Source of the DNA: NS-12 sp045403215
GTDB lineage: Bacteria > Nitrospirota > Nitrospiria > Nitrospirales > NS-4
NCBI GenBank assembly: GCA_045403215.1
Contig: JAXIOW010000045.1
Span: forward strand, 1-7,050
Reading direction: 5' to 3'
DNA length: 7,050 nt
Shown: positions 1 through 6,571 of the stretch, in pieces
How positions within the stretch are numbered: position 1 is the first letter of the stretch
Layout of the letters: each line of letters starts with the position of its first letter
The notes under the pieces: generated by a model
What the model was told of the DNA's origin: nothing
Seen by the model: only the letters and a program-made list of their open reading frames with translations
Databases searched by the model: none
Position numbers and translations under genes: made by a program

Positions 1-235
1 CCGTGAAGGCTTCGCGGGTCAGAGGCAGGAACTCGTTCAGGAGGGCCTGCAACGAATCAAGGGCCCGATGCGGGTCTCCAAGCGCAAACTCCAACGCCGT
101 GACGATCAGCAGCGAGAACGGAATGCAAAAGAGCAGGAGGGTGAACGCCAGCCCGGACGCCAGGAGAGGGCCGTTGTCCTCAAAGAATTTGACGAACGTC
201 CCTGCCAGGACACGCCCTAAGGTGTGAAGGACCAC
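1..235 (-). CDS. YihY/BrkB-family inner-membrane protein, N-terminal part (runs off left edge)
   Basis: The minus strand is open from a GTG at 235 to the window edge, giving 78 residues of the N-terminus. It begins with a short amphipathic segment, then FFEDNGPLLASGLAFTLLL (residues 17-35), which matches the style of the conserved N-terminus of YihY/virulence factor BrkB proteins: an E/D-N-G-P stretch followed directly by the first transmembrane helix (about residues 24-48). The family consists of multi-pass inner-membrane proteins of about 280-400 residues whose biochemical role is poorly defined; the old name RNase BN is a misassignment. The start is supported by AAGG at 248-245, 9 nt upstream of the GTG. 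The gene begins 4 nt after the epimerase stop codon, so the two are probably cotranscribed. The plus-strand open frame at 3-227 is a shadow of this gene. Family assignment is fairly confident; function is unknown. Confidence 0.78.
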   Translation of the reverse strand, partial: MVLHTLGRVLAGTFVKFFEDNGPLLASGLAFTLLLFCIPFSLLIVTALEFALGDPHRALDSLQALLNEFLPLTREAFT

Positions 236-239
236 TACC

Positions 240-1250
240 CTAAACCTTATAATAGGAGCGATACCACGCGACAAAACGCTCGATGCCGACCTCAATCGGC
301 GTGCTGGGCTTAAATCCCACATCGCGCACGAGTTCATCCACGTCGGCATACGTGGCGGGCACATCGCCGGGTTGCAGGGGCAACATGTTCTTCTCAGCCT
401 TGACGCCAAGATGATTCTCCAGCACTTCAATGAACCGCATCAATTCAACGGCTCGGTTATTCCCGATGTTGTAGAGTCGATACGGAGCTTGACTGGAGCC
501 CGGATCCGGTGAATCTCCTGACCATCTTGCATTGGACTTGGCCGGGGTATACAGCACGCGGACCACGCCTTCCACGATGTCGTCGATGTAGGTAAAGTCG
601 CGTTGCATTTTCCCAAAATTGAAGACTTGAATCGGCCGGCCCTCCAAGATCGCCTTGGTAAATAGAAACAAGGCCATGTCGGGACGCCCCCAGGGACCAT
701 ACACCGTGAAGAAGCGCAGGCCTGTCGCAGGGATGCCGTACAAGTGGCTGTACGTGTGCGCCATCAATTCGTTGGCTTTCTTGCTCGCAGCATAGAGGCT
801 CACCGGATGATCCACATTGTCATGCACCGAAAACGGCATTTTGGTATTGGCGCCGTACACAGAACTGGAGGACGCAAAGACGAGATGATGAACGCCGAAG
901 TGGCGGCAACATTCCAGGATATTCGCGAACCCCAGGATGTTGCTGTCGATGTAGGCATACGGATTTTGCTGGGAGTACCGCACGCCGGCTTGAGCCGCCA
1001 GGTTCACCACAAACTCTGGTTCGTGTTCTTTGAAGAGCCTGGGGACACCCTCGCGGTCAGCCAACTCTAGCTTGTAGAAATGAAAACCCGGCTGCTCCTG
1101 TAATTGGGCTAACCGGGCCTCCTTGAGGGTGACGTCATAGTAATTGTTCAAATTGTCCAGCCCGAGCACCTCGACTCCCTGCGCGAGGAGCCGCTTGCCC
1201 AGGTGAAACCCGATGAAACCGGCAACGCCGGTTATCAAGACTTTAGCCAC
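240..1250 (-). CDS. NAD-dependent epimerase, probable UDP-glucuronate 4-epimerase
   Basis: This 336-residue cytoplasmic enzyme of the extended short-chain dehydrogenase (GalE-like) family probably interconverts UDP-glucuronate and UDP-galacturonate for surface polysaccharide synthesis. Visible motifs are the NAD-binding glycine motif GVAGFIG (residues 8-14), Asp32 after the second strand for the NAD ribose, SSSSVYG (127-133, catalytic Ser probably Ser128), and the YxxxK pair Tyr153/Lys157. The stretches GRPDMA and RDFTYIDDIVEG in the C-terminal half are typical of the glucuronate 4-epimerase subgroup and not of plain GalE. Length is full for the family. The start is GTG at 1250, with GGGGA 6 nt upstream; an ATG at 1264 is out of frame and stops after six codons. 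It is followed after 4 nt by the BrkB-type gene and preceded by a candidate promoter at 1298-1326. The exact sugar substrate is inferred. Confidence 0.9.
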   Translation of the reverse strand: MAKVLITGVAGFIGFHLGKRLLAQGVEVLGLDNLNNYYDVTLKEARLAQLQEQPGFHFYKLELADREGVPRLFKEHEPEFVVNLAAQAGVRYSQQNPYAYIDSNILGFANILECCRHFGVHHLVFASSSSVYGANTKMPFSVHDNVDHPVSLYAASKKANELMAHTYSHLYGIPATGLRFFTVYGPWGRPDMALFLFTKAILEGRPIQVFNFGKMQRDFTYIDDIVEGVVRVLYTPAKSNARWSGDSPDPGSSQAPYRLYNIGNNRAVELMRFIEVLENHLGVKAEKNMLPLQPGDVPATYADVDELVRDVGFKPSTPIEVGIERFVAWYRSYYKV

Positions 1251-1292
1251 CTTTCGTCCCCATTACGGTCGTTGTACTATCCCAAATGAATT

Positions 1293-1308
1293 GGCTAAGG
1301 CTAGGCTA
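1293..1308 (+). repeat. Three GGCTA pentamers in the epimerase promoter
   Basis: GGCTA occurs at 1293-1297, 1299-1303 and 1304-1308 on the plus strand, overlapping the candidate -10 of the epimerase promoter. The 9-mer GCTAGGCTA (1300-1308) recurs at 6525-6533 in the divergent control region of the EPS operon. This could be a binding site shared by the two transcription units, or chance. Confidence 0.35.
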
Positions 1309-1326
1309 CCCGTCGGGACCTGTCAA
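1298..1326 (-). promoter_or_regulatory. Candidate sigma70-type promoter for the epimerase
   Basis: On the minus strand there is a perfect -35 hexamer TTGACA (1326-1321), then a 17-nt spacer and a weak -10, TAGCCT (1303-1298, three of six matches). The implied transcription start is near 1291, leaving a leader of about 40 nt before the GTG at 1250. It lies just downstream of the terminator of the EPS operon, so the epimerase/BrkB pair appears to be an independent transcription unit. The weak -10 overlaps a GGCTA repeat (plus-strand 1293-1308), which might make the promoter dependent on a regulator. Confidence 0.5.
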
Positions 1327-1370
1327 GAGTGTGGTGGAGTTGAGCGCAACATGAGCACCGTCTGAAAAAG

Positions 1371-1404
1371 AAAGAGCCCTCTGAGTCGACTCAGAGGGCT
1401 CTTT
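1371..1404 (-). terminator. Rho-independent terminator of the EPS operon
   Basis: A perfect 34-nt inverted repeat with 17-nt arms is centred on GTCGAC; in RNA this would fold as about 15 base pairs closed by a TCGA tetraloop. On the minus strand the stem ends in CTCTTT followed by CTTTTT, a good T-rich tail. It lies 28 nt beyond the stop codon of the SWIM-protein gene, the last gene of the operon. The plus-strand tail is only CTTTGAAATC, and no plus-strand gene ends here, so minus is the working direction. Confidence 0.88.
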
Positions 1405-1432
1405 GAAATCCGTACGACTGCGTTCGGGTGCC

Positions 1433-2293
1433 TTATTTCTTTCCTGATATGCGTTCCCCCTCGTCAGCCAGGCGATCAAGGTCACCGACTCTTTTCACCA
1501 AGTCGCTCGTCATCTCCTTGATCTGGCCAGAAAGCCGGTCGCGTTCCCGTTCAATCCCGACCAGTCTGCTCACCTCCGCCCGCTGCCGATCCACATCGAG
1601 CTTCAACTCTTCGCAAGCCGCCTGCAATTCCTTGGCTTGGCCATGCGCCAATTCCAGATCCTGGGCCAGTCTCGACAGATGTTCTTCCTTGGCGCTCAGC
1701 TCTCTCCGCAGGGCCACGATGGTCTCATCGCCATGCCGCATACGCTCCTCAAATGTTTGAAGAGTCTGCACCCATTCCAGGGCCTCTCCGGGTTCGAGAA
1801 CGGGAGTCGAGGGCAGAACCACTCCGGCTTTCAAGGCATTCACGGCTGCTTGCAACCATTCTAAAAAGATTGTGACCTCGCGCAGTCGGACCCCCAACTC
1901 GGACGGAGCAGTCGTCCGTCCAGAAGCGGGACCATCCTGCGCCGCCATCTTCGGAGAGGAACCTTGAACAGGGTCGGGCGACAGACGGATATAATCCAGC
2001 AGGACGGCCACACAGTGCCTGCAAAGGGGCGCCTCACTGGAAGGGCATGAGCACTTGGCAATTAGCACCCCGTCGGTCAAACGGATCGTTTGGTGGTAGA
2101 AACCGCTCGTGCCCGCCACCTCTGATGTGATTTTCGCCTCATCGGCCTGAACGATCCGCACACGACGCTCCGTAAAGTATTGATGGCCGTAGGCATACGC
2201 CGACCCGTGGACCACCGCCTGAATCATCTCCGGCCGTAACTGGCTCAGTCGCTGGGCTGTGCAGGGAATCTGATTGCGGGATTGCGCGCTCAT
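1433..2293 (-). CDS. SWIM zinc-finger protein with C-terminal coiled coil
   Basis: A 286-residue soluble protein with no signal peptide or membrane segment. The N-terminal part carries a SWIM zinc-finger signature, CxCx7CxH, at Cys81, Cys83, Cys91 and His93, preceded by strand-like sequence typical of the domain. SWIM domains bind zinc and are implicated in DNA or protein binding. Residues about 106-130 form a Pro/Ser/Gly-rich linker. Residues 133-180 look helical, and about 176-275 is rich in heptad Leu/Val with Glu, Lys and Arg, a long predicted coiled coil. The ATG at 2293 overlaps the kinase stop codon as ATGA, and GAGGG (2305-2301) lies 7 nt upstream, so translation is probably coupled. 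It is the last gene before the terminator. I recognise the zinc-finger class but not a specific function; a regulatory or scaffolding role beside the kinase is inference. Confidence 0.85.
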   Translation of the reverse strand: MSAQSRNQIPCTAQRLSQLRPEMIQAVVHGSAYAYGHQYFTERRVRIVQADEAKITSEVAGTSGFYHQTIRLTDGVLIAKCSCPSSEAPLCRHCVAVLLDYIRLSPDPVQGSSPKMAAQDGPASGRTTAPSELGVRLREVTIFLEWLQAAVNALKAGVVLPSTPVLEPGEALEWVQTLQTFEERMRHGDETIVALRRELSAKEEHLSRLAQDLELAHGQAKELQAACEELKLDVDRQRAEVSRLVGIERERDRLSGQIKEMTSDLVKRVGDLDRLADEGERISGKK

Positions 2294-4530
2294 GGGTCGA
2301 CCCTCGGGGATATGTAATGACTTCTGGGCTGATGCAGTAACAATGGGTGCTCAGGGATCATGTAGCGCGAGGACGCATAGGCCGAGTAATACTCCCGCCG
2401 CATGTTCACGAGGCCGTTCAAGACCACTCCTTCGATTGTCCTTCCTTCCAGGAAATCCAGAGCCTCAATGACGACTCGTTGCGGAGTCTTCTCGCCTCTC
2501 ACCACCAGCAAGATGCTGTCCACGATCTCCGCATACAGGTTCATATCAGCCATCGGGAGGATGGGTGGCCCGTCCATAATCACCAGGAGGTCTCGATGCC
2601 TGAGGCCATCGAGCAGTTTCTGCAGTTCCCCGCGCATGGCCGGCATGCTCAACCGATCCCCGTCACTCTTGCCCGCGCACAGGACCCTGAGTTTGCGATG
2701 CGCATGCTGGAAGAGAGCCGCATCCAGATTGCATTCCCCCGCCAGGACATTCACCAACCCTTTACCGCCGTGATGCCCAATCCGCGCGCTGACGGACGGG
2801 TTCCGCATGTCTCCATCGATCAGGATCGTATCGACCAGGTAGTCTTTGGCCAGCGTCACCGCCAGCCCCACCGACACCGTAGTCTTACCCTCACCGACGA
2901 GCGAGCTCGTGACGGCCAGGATCCGCACTCCCTTCTTCTCCCGCAATTGAATCACGCGACCGGCCAGCACCCGAAACTGCTCGGCGCCCAGAGCATTCAT
3001 ATTCGACTGAACGACCAGTTGGGCCTGCTTCCTGATCACGCCCTTGCCGTTCTCCCACAACCCTGACATAAACGGAATGGTGGCAAGGGAGGGGCATTCC
3101 AGCGCATCTTCCACTTCTTCAGGCCGGCGAAAAGGCAGGTTGCGGAGATCTTTCCACCAGATTGAACCGCCAGCCATGGCCAGACCAACCAGGACGCCTC
3201 CTAAAAAGACTCTCAGTGGATCAGGCTTCACCGGCTTTTCCGGGAGATTGGCCGGGTCCACGATGCGGAACTGTTCCCCCTTCTGCCGCTTTTCAAGGCT
3301 CTCGCTGATATTAGCGGCTATCTTCTTGTTCTGAAGGTTTTCGTAATTCCGGCGATTGTTCTCATAGTCGCGCAGCAGCATGCTGAGTTGTTGTTCATGT
3401 TTGGGAGTCGCCTCAAGCCGGCGCTCGAATTCTTTAATTTGCTTCTCGATCCGGGTCCTTCGTTGTTGGCGAGCCTTGATCTCGGCGGCAAGGGCGCGTA
3501 GTTGAGCTTTCCAATTCCTGTTAGCCGCTCCCAGACGCTCGCCACTGGTTTGCTCACCTTCAATCCCGGACGATTCCATCTCCCTGCTGGGCGCTCCGAC
3601 CTCTCCTCCTTTGGAGGACTCGCCGGCCAGTTGCGCCTCCAATTCCTGGATCTGCCGTTTGGTTTCGACGACATCCGGATAGGTTTCCTTATACTCGGCC
3701 TGTAGCTGCGCCAGTTTGGTCTTTTGTTGCTGGAGTAGCGCCCCAGTAGAAGAGGCCGGCGCCCCTGGGGTCAGGTTCGCGCCCGTCGGATCATTGAGAA
3801 AATCACGAAGAATCTTTCTTTTCTCTTCGGTCAGACGCACGGCTTCGTTGACATTCTGAAGCTCCAACTGGAGCCGGTCCAGGGTACGCAGGTTGGCTTC
3901 GACCTGCGCCGGCATCTCGCCCATGTATTTCATCTTGTACTCGCTGATCTGCTTTTCCTGGAGGTCCAGCTGCTCCTTGACTTTCACCAGTTCATGCTCC
4001 AGAAATTCGGCCGTTCCCTCGACCAGTTGTTCCCGCACTCTAAGATTTTGTTCGATGAACAGAGAGGCCAGCTTGTTGGTGACCTTCATGACCGTCTGCG
4101 GGTCGTTCCCCTCGTAGGCGATCGTAAAGGCCTGGATGTTCCGACGGAGGCGATCGTCAACGGTCGTGACCTTGATGTCCTTCCGCATGTCCTCGATGAC
4201 GTCCTCCAAGGGCTTAGAAGCGAGCTCGTCCTGGTAAAGCTTGAATTCCTCCATGATTTTCTGGAGAAGGGTACGGCTGAAGATCTGTTGCTGGATGGAA
4301 ATCAGGCGTTCCTCGATCGTGTCCACCGTCACTGGCTTGATGAAATCGGTGGGAACCTTCTGGGAATCCACCAGGATGAGCGTGCTTGAGCGATAGGTCT
4401 TGGGCATCACCAGAAAGACCACTCCGGCCCCCAGCACCCCCACCAGCACGCACGCAAGCACAATCCAGGCGCGTCGGCGCAGGATCTCCAGATAGTCCGA
4501 CACGTCGAGCCTGTTTATAACTTGTCTCAT
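2290..4530 (-). CDS. Wzc-like polysaccharide co-polymerase fused to BY-kinase
   Basis: This 746-residue inner-membrane protein probably controls EPS chain length and export through cycles of tyrosine autophosphorylation. In order: a Wzz domain with a first membrane helix (about 22-43); a long periplasmic part with coiled-coil segments (about 170-240, 265-302, 340-400); a Pro-rich stretch before the second helix (Pro426-Pro438, helix about 439-459), typical of co-polymerases; then a cytoplasmic kinase. The kinase has Walker A SSLVGEGKTT (Lys549), Walker A' ILIDGDMRNPS (Asp572, Asp574), Walker B LLVIMDGPP (Asp653), and a C-terminal tyrosine cluster (Tyr714, 715, 718, 723, 739). All catalytic motifs are intact, so this is a one-chain proteobacterial-type kinase. 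Residues 302-335 form a Gly/Ser/Glu-rich insert. The oligomerisation motif E517xxR520 lacks the second Arg of EX2RX2R (Ala523). GAGG lies 6 nt before the ATG; the preceding gene ends 13 nt upstream. No cognate phosphatase is visible. Confidence 0.93.
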   Translation of the reverse strand: MRQVINRLDVSDYLEILRRRAWIVLACVLVGVLGAGVVFLVMPKTYRSSTLILVDSQKVPTDFIKPVTVDTIEERLISIQQQIFSRTLLQKIMEEFKLYQDELASKPLEDVIEDMRKDIKVTTVDDRLRRNIQAFTIAYEGNDPQTVMKVTNKLASLFIEQNLRVREQLVEGTAEFLEHELVKVKEQLDLQEKQISEYKMKYMGEMPAQVEANLRTLDRLQLELQNVNEAVRLTEEKRKILRDFLNDPTGANLTPGAPASSTGALLQQQKTKLAQLQAEYKETYPDVVETKRQIQELEAQLAGESSKGGEVGAPSREMESSGIEGEQTSGERLGAANRNWKAQLRALAAEIKARQQRRTRIEKQIKEFERRLEATPKHEQQLSMLLRDYENNRRNYENLQNKKIAANISESLEKRQKGEQFRIVDPANLPEKPVKPDPLRVFLGGVLVGLAMAGGSIWWKDLRNLPFRRPEEVEDALECPSLATIPFMSGLWENGKGVIRKQAQLVVQSNMNALGAEQFRVLAGRVIQLREKKGVRILAVTSSLVGEGKTTVSVGLAVTLAKDYLVDTILIDGDMRNPSVSARIGHHGGKGLVNVLAGECNLDAALFQHAHRKLRVLCAGKSDGDRLSMPAMRGELQKLLDGLRHRDLLVIMDGPPILPMADMNLYAEIVDSILLVVRGEKTPQRVVIEALDFLEGRTIEGVVLNGLVNMRREYYSAYASSRYMIPEHPLLLHQPRSHYISPRVDP

Positions 4531-4543
4531 CTTCCGCCTCGCC

Positions 4544-5731
4544 TTACTGCCATGTCACGGTTATCCCAACCGTCGCCTGTGTGCGGTTCACCGAAAACCC
4601 AACCGGCCCCGTGGAGTCTTGCTTGAAATACGAATACGAGGCAAACAGGGTCGCCCACCGCGTGAGAGCGTAGGTCAACCCCGGAATGACGCTGTAGGAC
4701 TTCAGGTCCACCGTGCTCGAGCCGAGGGATTCCGTGGTGGCGTAGTTGCCCGCCAGGGTCGCGGTGAACGCAGGCGTCAGCCGGTGGGTCACCAAGAGCT
4801 GCGCGATATTCTGCGCCGACACGAGCGGGGCCAGGCCTCCGGTGTTGGTGACCACCCGGAGAATGCGTCCGCTCACCTCCGTCGTGGGGAACTTCTTGAT
4901 GACCCCTACGTTGAAGTTGTACGTCAGCCGCTCGGTGGAGGGGAGATAGGTCCCGCCGACCCGGCCGTCCACAGTCAAGTCCTCCCCGAACTGATGCCGG
5001 GCTCCCACATCCGCGCCGTGCGTCTCCAGGGTGCCGGCCCCGCGAAAGGAAAACCGATTATACAGGTAATCGCTCAGCAGCGTGGTGCTGGGCGTTAACG
5101 CGTATTCCGTTCCTGCGGTCCAGGCATCGGTCGAGGTGTTGGTGAAGGACGTCGTCCCACCGCTGAACTGAGTCCGGGAGTGCGTATAGCCGCCAAGCAC
5201 CTTGGCCCGTGGGGACAGCACATAGGACGCCGTCGCGCCCGCGACGTATCCGAAGGTCGTGACCCGATTCGTCTGGATACCCCCGGTGGCAATCGGGTTC
5301 GGGCCGCCGAGCGGGGCGAACACGGGATAGTCCTTCGTATAATAGTAGCTCCCGGACACCGTCAGGCCCAAGCCCCGCAGCATCCGTCCCGTCAGGGTGT
5401 CGGCGTTGAGGGTCAGTCCTCCATGCGAGCTGAAATAGGAGAGCTTGTCATTCTTCGAGTATTGTGTCCACATAGCCACAAGATTCGCCGACACATCCAC
5501 CTCCCGCCCTTTGGACGTGATCAAGACCCTCGGCGCGATGTCGGTCGCATAGTCCTCGACCTTCGCCGTTTGCGAGTAGAGGATATTATTGTCGTACCGC
5601 TCGGAGACCGTCAGGCTCGGCGTCACGCTAAGCTCGGCCCGCGCCACCTCGGCCCCACCGACCATCCACAGCCAGCCGGCGAGCAGCACTCTGATCCATG
5701 TTATGAACCGTCCGGTGGCCCGTTTCAACAC
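4544..5731 (-). CDS. Outer-membrane beta-barrel protein of EPS export operon
   Basis: I place the start at GTG 5731, giving 395 residues. This start gives a good signal peptide: Lys3, Arg4, Arg8, a hydrophobic core (about 10-26) and cleavage after ARA at residue 32. The open frame continues upstream to 5875, but those 48 extra codons overlap the OPX gene and would bury the signal sequence. GGGGAG lies 12 nt before the GTG, a rather long spacing. The mature part of about 363 residues is almost all alternating polar/apolar strands with aromatic girdles and short Gly/Asn/Thr turns, as in beta-barrel porins, starting with a conserved-looking SERYDNNI segment and ending in TVTWQ. It resembles the putative beta-barrel porin families found in PEP-CTERM/EPS loci. 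Placed 40 nt after a short OPX gene and 13 nt before the co-polymerase gene, it is a candidate outer-membrane polysaccharide pore. That role is inference. Confidence 0.82.
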   Translation of the reverse strand: MLKRATGRFITWIRVLLAGWLWMVGGAEVARAELSVTPSLTVSERYDNNILYSQTAKVEDYATDIAPRVLITSKGREVDVSANLVAMWTQYSKNDKLSYFSSHGGLTLNADTLTGRMLRGLGLTVSGSYYYTKDYPVFAPLGGPNPIATGGIQTNRVTTFGYVAGATASYVLSPRAKVLGGYTHSRTQFSGGTTSFTNTSTDAWTAGTEYALTPSTTLLSDYLYNRFSFRGAGTLETHGADVGARHQFGEDLTVDGRVGGTYLPSTERLTYNFNVGVIKKFPTTEVSGRILRVVTNTGGLAPLVSAQNIAQLLVTHRLTPAFTATLAGNYATTESLGSSTVDLKSYSVIPGLTYALTRWATLFASYSYFKQDSTGPVGFSVNRTQATVGITVTWQ

Positions 5732-5771
5732 GATGGCGGTCCGCTCCCCTTTGCCGCGTCCCGCCGGCGGT

Positions 5772-6389
5772 TTACGGGACGACGACCGTGTCACCAGGAA
5801 CCAGCAGGATGTTCTTGGAGGAATCCTCCCCTGACACGATATCATCGTAGCTGACGTTGAACCGTATCTCGGCACCCTTGTTGGACGATTTCCTCAGCAC
5901 GAACATCTTGTTTTTCGCCGCATACTGAGTGAACCCGCCGGCCGTGGAAATCGCCTGAAGCACGGTCGTATAAGTCTTCATTTGATAGCGTCCGGGCTTC
6001 GCCACCTCCCCCAACACGTACACGCCATAACTGTTGACCTGCTGCACCACCACTGACACGTTGGGCGTCTCCTTGTATTCCTTGAGTCGCGCCTCAAGCG
6101 CCTTCTTCAACTGGGCCACCGTGAGCCCCTCGGCGTCAACGTCACCGATCAATGGTAGCGAGATTTTCCCATCCGGGCGCACCGACACCACTTTGGTCAG
6201 GTCGGGGTTCTTCCAAACGATCACCTCGAGGACATCCTCGGAACCGATCTTGTAATCGCCTGCGATGTATGCGTCCGCCGCTGCCTTGGCTGACGCTTGC
6301 TTTGCAGGGTCTATGGAGACACACGCCGCAAGCATCACTAAGCTGAACCCGGCTCCCAGCATGTTCCAGAGCACGATTCGTCTTCCCAT
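5772..6389 (-). CDS. Short Wza-like polysaccharide export (OPX) lipoprotein
   Basis: Taken from ATG 6389, this is a 205-residue lipoprotein. The signal is MGRR plus a hydrophobic core ending in LAAC, with lipidated Cys23; Val24 at +2 is compatible with outer-membrane sorting. The polysaccharide export domain follows (about 43-118: DYKIGSEDVLEV, then SVRPDGKISLPLIGDV), then an SLBB-type domain (about 121-205) with VYVLGEVAKPGRYQM. It ends at LLVPGDTVVVP. Wza proteins are about 380 residues with further domains and an outer-membrane helix, so this is a minimal OPX protein with no visible membrane-spanning C-terminus. In-frame starts exist at GTG 6434 and ATG 6431, but neither has a Shine-Dalgarno sequence and both would put 15 polar residues before the signal; AGGAAGG precedes ATG 6389 by 11 nt. 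It is the first gene of the operon. Confidence 0.9.
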   Translation of the reverse strand: MGRRIVLWNMLGAGFSLVMLAACVSIDPAKQASAKAAADAYIAGDYKIGSEDVLEVIVWKNPDLTKVVSVRPDGKISLPLIGDVDAEGLTVAQLKKALEARLKEYKETPNVSVVVQQVNSYGVYVLGEVAKPGRYQMKTYTTVLQAISTAGGFTQYAAKNKMFVLRKSSNKGAEIRFNVSYDDIVSGEDSSKNILLVPGDTVVVP

Positions 6390-6479
6390 CGCTCGCCAGT
6401 CCTTCCTGTTAATAGATGCCGTCAGTATCATCACGGAGTGAGAGCCGTTTCACAATCCCACGAAGGAGGGGGGTGCCGG

Positions 6480-6508
6480 AGATTATGCGAGTTACGAACT
6501 TTTGTCAA
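6480..6508 (-). promoter_or_regulatory. Candidate sigma70-type promoter of the EPS export operon
   Basis: On the minus strand a perfect TTGACA (6508-6503) is followed by CATAAT (five of six matches, 15-nt spacer) or, at the standard 17-nt spacing, TAATCT ending at 6480. The gene start at 6389 would leave a leader of about 85 nt. No other promoter is obvious between here and the four closely spaced downstream genes, so it probably drives the whole operon to the terminator near 1371. Confidence 0.55.
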
Positions 6509-6527
6509 GAAGATCAGCGTGTTAGCT

Positions 6528-6537
6528 AGGCTAGCCT
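6528..6537. promoter_or_regulatory. 10-nt palindrome between divergent promoters (possible operator)
   Basis: AGGCTAGCCT is a perfect palindrome lying about 20 nt upstream of the minus-strand -35 and about 29 nt upstream of the plus-strand -10. The position suits a site controlling both directions. It overlaps GCTAGGCTA (6525-6533), which is repeated in the epimerase promoter. Regulator unknown; a 10-nt palindrome can occur by chance. Confidence 0.35.
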
Positions 6538-6565
6538 GACGATGGTGCTTTTGGGAGACCCATTG

Positions 6566-6571
6566 TATAAT
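6566..6571 (+). promoter_or_regulatory. Candidate -10 box for the TPR lipoprotein gene
   Basis: A perfect TATAAT lies 28 nt before the ATG at 6600, placing the start of transcription near 6578. The sequence at the expected -35 (TGGTGC, 6543-6548) is poor, which suggests either an activator or a weak promoter. A strong ribosome-binding site AAAGGAG (6584-6590) follows, 9 nt before the ATG. Confidence 0.5.

Noticed and set aside
3..227. Plus-strand open frame of 74 codons at the left edge
   Set aside because: Its Arg/Ser-rich translation resembles no family, and the opposite strand encodes a convincing BrkB-type N-terminus.
744..1070. Plus-strand open frame of 108 codons inside the epimerase
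   Set aside because: It is opposite the conserved core of the epimerase, including the SSSSVYG and YxxxK sites.
2347..3066. Long plus-strand open frame (239 codons) antisense to the kinase gene
   Set aside because: It lies entirely opposite the kinase domain with intact Walker motifs; the His/Pro/Arg/Gln-rich translation is typical of antisense frames in GC-rich genes.
5180..5854. Plus-strand open frame of 224 codons antisense to the barrel gene
   Set aside because: Arg/His/Pro-rich, no recognisable domain, and opposite a gene with a clear signal peptide and strand pattern.
6450..6490. Possible sigma54 promoter (CGGCAC) upstream of the OPX gene
   Set aside because: The expected GC of the -12 element at 10-nt spacing is absent; the sequence there is a C/T run. 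The sigma70-type elements fit better.
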